A DNA stretch of 5,025 nt. Source: Acidobacteriota bacterium (GTDB taxonomy: Bacteria > Acidobacteriota > Terriglobia > Bryobacterales > Bryobacteraceae). The position numbers and the translations under genes were made by a program. How positions within the stretch are numbered: the stretch's first letter is position 1; each line of letters starts with the position of its first letter. The DNA is taken from contig JAMCRM010000068.1 in the NCBI GenBank assembly GCA_023380575.1, forward strand, positions 1-5,025, written 5' to 3'. This document shows, piece by piece, positions 1 through 5,025 of this stretch. Below the pieces are notes generated by a model that made no database searches, was not told the DNA's origin, and saw only the letters and a list, made by a program, of their open reading frames with translations.

Positions 1-1148
1 CGGTTGCGGATATTGCGCTGCACGCCCTCCAGGAAGTTCTTCTCGATGCGGCGCACCAGTTCGATATAGTGGTCGCGCGTGATCTCCTGATCCGGCGTGC
101 TTTCCAGCAGGTGCTTCAATTCCAGGTAATAATAGGCGCCCAGGATGGAGCCGCCCGAGACGCAGGAGATCACCTCCACGTGGCGGAGCATGTCCCGTTC
201 CGCCAAACTGGCAAGCACTCCAATGTGATATAGGGAGGCGCGAAAGCCCCCGCCGGAAAGCGCCAGCCCCACTTTGCCGCGGAAAAAAGAAAGTGCGGCG
301 TCCGTATTGCCGCCGAGCAGGGCTTCTACCACGGACCAGGCTTCGGAATGCTCCAGGTCGCCGTGCGCCAGCCCCTCTTTGAGCGCCTGCATACGCGCCA
401 GTTGTGCCATCTGGCGAACCGTGGATTCCAGCTTCCAGGCCTTGACTTCCATGCCCGCGGCGGCGTGCATCCATTCCCGGGCTTCCACGTAGCGCCCCGT
501 GCCGAGATAAGCTTCTCCGAGGGTTGCGGAGAACCAGTATTGCGTGCCCAGGTACTCATCTTCGCGGTACCGCGCCAGCGCGTTGATGATGTGGTTGCGA
601 AGAGCCTCCGCCTGCGCTTGCAACTGCGCAGCGGTAGCCGAGCCGCCCTCCTGCGCGGCCAGCAGGTCCAGCACGAAGGCGGCGTTGATGCCGGTGTACC
701 CGGCATCCATTTCCACCCCCAGGCCGTAGCCCTCCATGTACAGCGCGCGCGCATTTTCCAGGTCCGCCTTGAGGCCGTAAACCGTCCAGCGCTGCTTGTG
801 AATGGCGCCGGCTATTCCCAGGGCCTCCTGGCGCTTTTTGTCCGGAAGGGCCGGGAAATCCTCCAGCACATCGTGGATGATGCCGAGGGCCGTGTTGAGA
901 CGGTCATCCAGCGGCCGTTCGGGATCTTTATAAGTACACAGAGCCAGATGCAGCCGGATATCCAGGCGCACTTGTCCTGGCGCGCCCGCGGCGCACTCCA
1001 GGGCGGCCTCGGACACCCGCCGGGCGAAGCCGATCTGATTGTCCGATTCCAGGCGCGCCGCCAATTCCAGAAGCTGCAAGGGATCGCCAGACCCTTTTGA
1101 GGCTATGGCGATCCGCGCCCGTTCGATATCCGCGCTGCTTCTCTGCAT
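1..1148 (-). CDS. Patatin-like phospholipase with TPR-like (DUF4071/TRAFs-binding-like) N-terminal region, 3' end cut by window
   Basis: The frame is open from an ATG at 1148 to the window edge: 382 codons, no stop. Residues 1 to about 290 are helical and repeat-like. They contain EALGIAG (108-114), YTGINAA (151-157) and a YW helix (204-205), the pattern I associate with the DUF4071/MAP3K TRAFs-binding-like alpha-solenoid. The patatin domain follows: oxyanion-hole glycines in LSGGGFRA (297-304), then the nucleophile elbow CVSGGS with Ser331. In patatins this Ser and an Asp in a later DG[GA] motif form a dyad that cleaves acyl esters of lipids. The Asp would lie beyond the edge, so activity cannot be judged. 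The first elbow glycine of GxSxG is replaced by Cys329. No signal peptide is visible, suggesting a cytosolic or membrane-associated enzyme. The start is the first in-frame ATG, 20 bases after the propeller stop; no Shine-Dalgarno is visible, so translation may be coupled. The patatin call is firm; the N-terminal family name is less so. Confidence 0.9.
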   Translation of the reverse strand, partial: MQRSSADIERARIAIASKGSGDPLQLLELAARLESDNQIGFARRVSEAALECAAGAPGQVRLDIRLHLALCTYKDPERPLDDRLNTALGIIHDVLEDFPALPDKKRQEALGIAGAIHKQRWTVYGLKADLENARALYMEGYGLGVEMDAGYTGINAAFVLDLLAAQEGGSATAAQLQAQAEALRNHIINALARYREDEYLGTQYWFSATLGEAYLGTGRYVEAREWMHAAAGMEVKAWKLESTVRQMAQLARMQALKEGLAHGDLEHSEAWSVVEALLGGNTDAALSFFRGKVGLALSGGGFRASLYHIGVLASLAERDMLRHVEVISCVSGGSILGAYYYLELKHLLESTPDQEITRDHYIELVRRIEKNFLEGVQRNIRN

Positions 1149-1168
1149 AGGATGTACATTGTATACCG

Positions 1169-2197
1169 CTATTTGCGATTTTGCGCCGCGGCTTGAAGGT
1201 CGTACAGGTAAATGCCGTGGCCGACTCCGGCAACTTCCTTCACGCGCGGCACCGTGAAGGCGAAGTAATGGCCGTCGTCGCTTACCACCGGGTTGGTCGC
1301 CTTGAACATGCCGCCGGCGTTGAACCAGGTGAGTCTCTCAAATTCCCTGCTGCCGTCGAGCTTCAGCTTATAAAGATCAATGTCCATGCCAATCGGCGAT
1401 GGCCGATGCTTGTTGGACTCCACCAGCGTGTAGCGGCCATCCGGGAAGATACCCTCGGGCTCGTCGTACCAGTCCGGCGCTTTGGAGTAGTCGACGAGTT
1501 TCCCGGTTTCGAGATCAAGGCCCATCACCTCCGTGGCTTGATGGGAAGACTGGAAGATCAGCTCTTTCTCATCCGGCGGGCGGAAGTTCTGCGGCTCCAG
1601 CACGGCATTAAAGCAGTTGCGATTATCGAGCACCATGCGCTGGTTCACCAGGCGCGGCTTGCCGCGCGAGTAATCGATATCAGCCACCCACAGTTGATAG
1701 ATCCGGGGATCCTGGGGATAAATGCCATGCTTTTCCGACCAGGCGATGCGCAGGTGCTTGCGCGAAACCGCCGGCCCTTCCCAGCAGAATTCCCCGAGCG
1801 GCACGGGAGGCTTGTCGAGCGACTTACTGAGCACCCATAACTCCGCCGTCCGAAAGCGGGAATCCTGGGGGACTTCGGGGTTAAACGTTTTGGAGCCGGA
1901 GAGCAGGATATCGCCGTTGGCGAGATATAGCGCCCGGGTATAGCCGTTGTGGAAGTAATGATGCGTGAGCGGGCGGATGATGCCGGTGGCGAGCTCCAGT
2001 TCGAAAACATCGCCGTACATCTTTTCGAGGAAGAGGATGCGCTTGCCGTCCGGAGACCAGTCCGGGCGTTCGCCGAAATGCGTGAGGCGCTTGATATAGG
2101 GCGGATAGCTTTCATCCGTCCACTGAGGCTCCCCCGCCTGCCCGCACAATAACAGGGCCATGAACGCGGAAAGCATAATGCCAATGGTGATTTTCAT
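1169..2197 (-). CDS. Exported PD40/WD40-like beta-propeller protein (TolB-type propeller)
   Basis: This complete gene encodes 342 residues. I chose the ATG at 2197 because it places a Sec signal peptide at the N-terminus: a Lys at 2, a hydrophobic core at about 3-17, and a likely signal peptidase I site after Ala21 (GQA). The frame stays open upstream to 2278, but those residues look non-coding and would bury the leader. A clear PD40 repeat, PDWSPDGKRILF, sits at 45-56. Degenerate copies follow near 248-256 (EGIFPDGRY) and 302-315 (NPVVSDDGHYFAF). The number of repeats suits one six- or seven-bladed propeller. In this family such propellers bind proteins or glycans, or accompany a hydrolase; no catalytic domain is visible here, so the role is probably binding. 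Expected location is the periplasm or cell surface. No Shine-Dalgarno is apparent. The patatin gene follows after 20 bases, which suggests one transcript. The exact ligand is unknown. Confidence 0.88.
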   Translation of the reverse strand: MKITIGIMLSAFMALLLCGQAGEPQWTDESYPPYIKRLTHFGERPDWSPDGKRILFLEKMYGDVFELELATGIIRPLTHHYFHNGYTRALYLANGDILLSGSKTFNPEVPQDSRFRTAELWVLSKSLDKPPVPLGEFCWEGPAVSRKHLRIAWSEKHGIYPQDPRIYQLWVADIDYSRGKPRLVNQRMVLDNRNCFNAVLEPQNFRPPDEKELIFQSSHQATEVMGLDLETGKLVDYSKAPDWYDEPEGIFPDGRYTLVESNKHRPSPIGMDIDLYKLKLDGSREFERLTWFNAGGMFKATNPVVSDDGHYFAFTVPRVKEVAGVGHGIYLYDLQAAAQNRK

Positions 2198-2224
2198 TCG
2201 CACAGTGTAACGCAGGGGTGGATA

Positions 2225-2269
2225 TGTGGGGCGGCTTGTTAAGCTGCGGACATTGGAATCGGCCCCACA
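2225..2269. repeat. 8-base inverted repeat upstream of the propeller gene
   Basis: TGTGGGGC at 2225-2232 is perfectly complementary in reverse to GCCCCACA at 2262-2269, with a 29-base loop that holds a small nested stem (GCTT/AAGC, 2234-2244). It lies 28 to 72 bases before the propeller ATG. It could be a 5' leader structure or a binding site. There is no T run, so it is unlikely to be an intrinsic terminator. An 8-base match in GC-rich DNA may also be chance. Confidence 0.3.
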
Positions 2270-2277
2270 AGCGGCCA

Positions 2278-2505
2278 CTATGGTTTCGCATTCCGGTTGA
2301 GAGGTACTGTGACCGAGCCCATGTCTCCGTTCACCCGGTCCCGAAGCACGACCCTCAGCATCGAAGCTCAGCCATCAATGTCTATCTTGCGGTGATAGCG
2401 CACGCCCGAGCGCAATAGCATCGTATATCCGGCCTTACCGAGGTGTAGCGTGAAAGGATCCAGAACGCCCGGGTAGCTGACGCCGCGATCGTCCGATCCA
2501 GCCAT
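2278..2505 (-). pseudogene. Decayed C-terminal remnant of a second VWFA-related-domain protein
   Basis: Reading the minus strand from an ATG at 2505 to a TAG at 2280-2278 gives 75 codons interrupted by one TGA at 2370-2368 (codon 46). The product aligns without gaps to the end of the VWFA-related protein at the right of the window. LLRSGV matches LLRTGV, and 19 residues later MLRVVLRDRVNGDMGSVTVP matches MLRVLVRDRLSGAMGSVTIP, 14 of 20 identical. The TGA falls between the two blocks. The spacing between the blocks is identical in both copies, so the reading frame is preserved across the stop. Upstream, LDPFTLHLGKAGYTMLLRSG also fits the family's C-terminal pattern. The domain body that should precede it is missing, and an in-frame TGA lies directly before the ATG. 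The DNA differs at many wobble positions, so this is an old paralogue and not a recent copy. It could in principle make a 45-residue peptide, but decay is the simpler reading. Confidence 0.8.
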
Positions 2506-2510
2506 TCAAA

Positions 2511-2540
2511 ATATTAAGGCCGAATTTTCTAGAAAGTCAA
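2511..2540 (-). promoter_or_regulatory. Sigma-70-like promoter candidate, minus strand
   Basis: On the minus strand, TTGACT (2540-2535; five of six bases match the -35 consensus) is followed after 18 bases by TAATAT (2516-2511; four of six match the -10 consensus). The patch is distinctly more AT-rich than its surroundings. The spacer contains the perfect palindrome TTTCTAGAAA (2526-2535), which could be an operator. Transcripts would begin around the ATG of the VWFA relic and run on to the propeller and patatin genes with a leader of about 300 bases. It may be the surviving promoter for that pair, or chance. Confidence 0.35.
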
Positions 2541-2609
2541 TTTGTTCTTGCGGGGGGCTTCTCAGGGGTTCTCAAGCACAGGCGGAGCCATGCCTAGCCC
2601 ACAAATGAG

Positions 2610-4109
2610 CTACGTTCCGGCGGCGTCCCGCGGGCGAACATAATAGTCCAGCACGTCCTGAGGTGCGAGCCGCGGCGGCTCGTTCGATGCATCCGGATGG
2701 GTCTTCCGGAAGCGGTCGAGCAGCATGGCTTCAAAGCGCCGGACCAGGTCCGGGTGCCGCGCCGCAATGTCGCGAAACTCGCCCGGGTCTTCCTTCAGGT
2801 CGTAGAGACGCGTGAACCGCCCACCATAAGGATGGGCGGGCTTATACCAGTCCGTGCGCCGGCCAGAGCAGTAAATGAATTTGTAACGCTCCGTCCGGAT
2901 GTAGGCCTGCTCGGTCTCCATGTACTCGCTGAAAATATGGTCCCGCGCCTGTGCCATGTGGCGGCCTTCCAGGTAGGGGCGCAGGCTGCGGCCGTGCTGG
3001 ACGGGCAGCGCCTCGGCTTCTAGCATGTCCAGGATAGTGGCGGGGACGTCCACGTGTTCCGTGAAGTCGCGAATCACGCCGGGCTTGATGCGGCCCGGCC
3101 AGCGCATCATAAGCGGGACGCGCAGCGCCGGGTCGTAACCGCAATGCTTCTCAAAACGCCCATGCTGGCCCAGGCAGTAACCGTGATCGGCCGAGTAGAC
3201 CACGAACGTGTCGCGGTCGAGCCCCAGTTCCGCAAGCCGGGTCAGCACGCGGCCTATGTTGCGATCCAGAAATCCGACCGAGGTGTGATAGGAGGCGATG
3301 ATGCCGCGCTTCTCCGCATCGCTGAGATCCTCGAATATCGCCGGAATCTGCGGCGGATCTTCGGGGCCCACGCGCGGCGGCGGGAAATTCGCCGGGTTGA
3401 AACGGTTGCAATCCTCCACCGGAAAGTCGTAGGGCGAGTGGGGCTCCATGAAGCTCACCCACAAGGCGAAAGGCCGGCCGTCTTTGCGGCGCTCTTCCAG
3501 GTAGCGCCCCGCCTGGCGCGTGATGAAGGTACCCTTCATGTCGTCTTCATAGCGCGGGAACGGCAGCTTTTCGGCATTCAGCCAGATCCGCGCAGGGTCG
3601 TGGAACGGGCGCCACACCGGCTTGGTCCGCATGCCGGCAGGCATGGCGCGCGGATGCACCTGGCGCCTCCACTCGTCCTCGATGATGTCCTCGGTCCACG
3701 CGGTATCGAGCCCGAACATGCCCGGATACCCACGCCGCTGGAAATGCATTTTCCCGAAGACGGCGGTCTGATAGCCGCTCTTCCGTAGCTGGCGGGCGAG
3801 CGTCGGCTTATCCTCGGGGAGCGGCGTGGTCAGAAGGGTGACGCCGGCCATGTGGGGCAACTGGCCCGTGAAGATGGCTTGCCGCGACGGCGTGCACATG
3901 GGCGAATTGCAGTAGTGCCGCGCGAAGCGGACACCCTGGGATGCCAGGCGGTCCAGATTGGGGGTCGCGGCCTGGCGGTTGCCGTCGCAGCCGAGAACAT
4001 AGCCGGCGTGATCGTCGGCCAGCAGAAAAACGAAGTTGGGTGCTTTCCCCTTTTCGCTTGCCGCCGCCGCACCCGTAAGCGCGCCCAAAACAGAACGTCG
4101 CGTTACCAT
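2610..4109 (-). CDS. Type I formylglycine-dependent sulfatase (arylsulfatase family), Tat-exported
   Basis: This complete gene encodes 499 residues, typical for family S1. The sulfatase signature CTPSR is at 72-76; Cys72 would be converted to formylglycine, the nucleophile that hydrolyses sulfate esters. Other expected active-site residues are present: calcium ligands Asp32-Asp33 (LLADDH) and Asp308-His309 (SADHG), Lys120 and His122 (GKMHF), His224 (EPHSPYD) and Lys321 (FEKHCGYDPALRVPL). The N-terminus MVTRRSVLGALTGAAAA has a twin-arginine motif and a short hydrophobic stretch, so export in the folded state by Tat is likely. I chose the ATG at 4109; a GTG two codons upstream (4115) is also possible. 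A GGGG directly abuts the ATG, and neither start has a well-spaced Shine-Dalgarno. The gene starts 32 bases after the VWFA stop, probably one operon. The substrate cannot be read from sequence; sulfated polysaccharide or a small sulfate ester are both possible. No formylglycine-generating enzyme or sulfatase-maturing radical SAM enzyme is encoded here. Confidence 0.95.
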   Translation of the reverse strand: MVTRRSVLGALTGAAAASEKGKAPNFVFLLADDHAGYVLGCDGNRQAATPNLDRLASQGVRFARHYCNSPMCTPSRQAIFTGQLPHMAGVTLLTTPLPEDKPTLARQLRKSGYQTAVFGKMHFQRRGYPGMFGLDTAWTEDIIEDEWRRQVHPRAMPAGMRTKPVWRPFHDPARIWLNAEKLPFPRYEDDMKGTFITRQAGRYLEERRKDGRPFALWVSFMEPHSPYDFPVEDCNRFNPANFPPPRVGPEDPPQIPAIFEDLSDAEKRGIIASYHTSVGFLDRNIGRVLTRLAELGLDRDTFVVYSADHGYCLGQHGRFEKHCGYDPALRVPLMMRWPGRIKPGVIRDFTEHVDVPATILDMLEAEALPVQHGRSLRPYLEGRHMAQARDHIFSEYMETEQAYIRTERYKFIYCSGRRTDWYKPAHPYGGRFTRLYDLKEDPGEFRDIAARHPDLVRRFEAMLLDRFRKTHPDASNEPPRLAPQDVLDYYVRPRDAAGT

Positions 4110-4141
4110 CCCCACAATGTAGCGCCAAAGGGAGGCGTGAG

Positions 4142-5025
4142 CTAATGCCGGAACTTACTGGCGGGGATCGTCACCGATCCCATCGCGCCGCTCAGCCGGT
4201 CGCGCACCAGGACCCGCAACATGGTCGCCGTTTGCGCGAACTCCAGCGCGCCATCGAATTTCACGCCCGTGCGCAGCAATTCCCGCGTAACCGGCTCCAT
4301 GGCGCAGGGGCACTTGATGCCGCCCTCGTCTATGGGAACCAGGGCAAGGTCGAGTTGCACTATCGGCTTTCCCGCTTTTTCGCGCGATGTAAGGCCGTCC
4401 GGTTCCACCTGCACTTCCACGGCGAGTCTGGTTGGCTCAATGAGCCGTGCGCGGGCGGTAAGCCCCAGGCCGGTCGCCTCCAGGCTGCTGGCCAGCATGG
4501 CGCGGAACGAGTTCTCCGGGGAAGGCTCCTCGGGGGTATCGAAATACCCGCGGCGGCTATGGACGGAGACTCCGCGCCGGTCTACGCGTACCGAGATGGT
4601 ATGCAGGCTGCCATCGCCACGGGCCGAAGCGGGATAAAAGCCCAAGCTATAACTCAGGCGGGAACCCTCAACTATGTTCCGGACTACGCTCTTGATGTCG
4701 TTGGTGTCGAAATACGCGCTGCCTCCGGTATGACTTGCGATCTCGATCATGGTGCGGTTCTTGGAGGTGGCCATGGGCCGCGGCGAGACGGCAGGGGGGC
4801 GCCCAGGCCGGCCTCCCCGTGAAAAGTCCCCCCAAGTGGTCGGTTCCCACTGCGGCTCGGCGCTCAAACGGCGAGCGTCAACGCAATACACCGCCACATC
4901 CGCCCCACTCAACGCCAGCAGGGCGTGGTTGAGGGCCGCGGGCCAGGTCAACTTTATTTCCGCCTCGGAAGGCTTCAAATCCTCATAACTCTTTCCCGCC
5001 ATTCCTCCGATGTCCGGAATCAGAG
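4142..5025 (-). CDS. VWFA-related domain protein (acidobacterial type), 5' end cut by window
   Basis: The frame is open from the right edge to a TAG at 4144-4142, giving 293 visible C-terminal residues. An ATG at 5002 lies in frame, but coding continues upstream (LIPDIGG) and it falls inside the domain, so it is not the true start. Numbered from the edge, the visible pieces are the strand VAVYCVDARRL (43-53), the late domain block TMIEIASHTGGSAYFDTNDI (91-110), YSLGFYPA (125-132) and RRGYF (157-161), followed by a beta-rich C-terminal region ending in MLRVLVRDRLSGAMGSVTIP. This order is characteristic of the TIGR03436 VWFA-related family. The metal-binding MIDAS segment would be N-terminal and is not visible. 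These proteins are usually exported and thought to mediate binding; no enzymatic role is known to me. A Gly/Arg/Pro-rich loop (about 69-83) and a Cys-Pro-Cys (238-240) are less usual. The sulfatase gene follows directly. A related relic lies beyond it at 2278-2505. Confidence 0.9.
   Translation of the reverse strand, partial: LIPDIGGMAGKSYEDLKPSEAEIKLTWPAALNHALLALSGADVAVYCVDARRLSAEPQWEPTTWGDFSRGGRPGRPPAVSPRPMATSKNRTMIEIASHTGGSAYFDTNDIKSVVRNIVEGSRLSYSLGFYPASARGDGSLHTISVRVDRRGVSVHSRRGYFDTPEEPSPENSFRAMLASSLEATGLGLTARARLIEPTRLAVEVQVEPDGLTSREKAGKPIVQLDLALVPIDEGGIKCPCAMEPVTRELLRTGVKFDGALEFAQTATMLRVLVRDRLSGAMGSVTIPASKFRH

Larger units (their letters stand above)
2198..2609. other. 412-base gap between sulfatase and propeller genes
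   Basis: This gap separates the two gene pairs. The centre (2278-2505) is a VWFA-related pseudogene relic, listed separately. Upstream of it (2506-2609, in minus-strand terms) is a more AT-rich patch with a promoter-like element and a 10-base palindrome, then an imperfect tandem repeat (GGGGCTTCTCA/GGGGTTCTCA on the plus strand, 2554-2574). Downstream of it (2198-2277) lies an 8-base inverted repeat before the propeller start. I see no intact gene, tRNA, or GC stem followed by a T run that would serve as a terminator for the sulfatase gene. Confidence 0.7.

Noticed and set aside
326..754. 142-codon open frame on the minus strand
   Set aside because: It is an out-of-frame reading of the patatin gene, rich in Arg, Trp and Pro, and has no domain features.
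348..1100. 250-codon open frame on the plus strand
   Set aside because: It lies antisense to the patatin gene, whose minus-strand product has clear GGG oxyanion-hole and CVSGGS motifs. The plus-strand product has no recognisable domain, and long antisense frames are common in GC-rich genes.
1150..1185. TACAAT (minus strand) just before the patatin ATG as a -10 box
   Set aside because: No -35-like hexamer lies 16 to 19 bases upstream, and it overlaps the intercistronic gap of a likely operon.
1181..1840. 219-codon open frame on the plus strand
   Set aside because: It is antisense to the propeller gene, which has a signal peptide and PD40 motifs; the plus-strand product is featureless.
2130..2197. 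Lipoprotein signal in the propeller protein (Cys18 after LLL)
   Set aside because: The residues before Cys are LLL, and a lipobox needs a small residue directly before Cys. A signal peptidase I site after Ala21 fits better.
2218..2418. 66-codon open frame on the plus strand in the intergenic gap
   Set aside because: It runs antisense to the VWFA relic, which explains the open frame; its product has no recognisable feature.
2541..2609. Intrinsic terminator after the sulfatase gene
   Set aside because: GC-rich tandem-like sequence is present, but I found no stable stem followed by a T run on the minus strand.
3054..3788. 244-codon open frame on the plus strand
   Set aside because: It is antisense to the sulfatase gene, which has all expected active-site motifs.
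4145..4822. 225-codon open frame on the plus strand
   Set aside because: It is antisense to the VWFA-related gene, whose family motifs are clear on the minus strand.
1..5025. CRISPR array, tRNA, rRNA, insertion sequence or attachment site
   Set aside because: No regularly spaced repeats, cloverleaf, transposase motifs or terminal inverted repeats were seen by eye on either strand.

Overview
The window is GC-rich and gap-poor. Every gene I can support lies on the minus strand, so transcription runs from high to low coordinates. The best guess for the source is an acidobacterium of the Bryobacterales/Solibacter type. This rests on a C-terminal VWFA-related domain of the kind named after Acidobacteria (TIGR03436), next to an exported sulfatase and an exported PD40 propeller, a gene mix common in those genomes. 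The assignment is by family recognition only; no rRNA or other marker gene is present.

Layout in the direction of transcription: (1) 5025-4142, the 3' part of a VWFA-related-domain gene cut by the right edge. (2) 4109-2610, a complete type I (formylglycine) sulfatase with a twin-arginine-like leader, starting 32 bases after the VWFA stop. (3) 2609-2198, a 412-base gap. It is not empty: 2505-2278 holds the decayed last 75 codons or so of a second VWFA-related gene, broken by an in-frame TGA, with a promoter-like element just upstream. (4) 2197-1169, a complete exported PD40/WD40-like beta-propeller protein. (5) 1148 to beyond the left edge, a patatin-like phospholipase with a long helical TPR-like N-terminal region, starting 20 bases after the propeller stop. 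This gene has no stop inside the window and lacks its C-terminal part.

The genes fall into two likely transcription units: VWFA-sulfatase and propeller-patatin, separated by the relic-bearing gap. Three products look exported (the VWFA protein by family knowledge, the sulfatase by Tat, the propeller by Sec), which points to work on or outside the cell envelope. The patatin protein has no visible signal peptide and is probably cytosolic or membrane-associated. A shared pathway is not demonstrated. I see no RNA gene, CRISPR array, insertion sequence or convincing terminator. The most unexpected item is the VWFA relic, which leaves the sulfatase flanked on both sides by 3' ends of the same protein family. 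I found no clear new multi-gene system.
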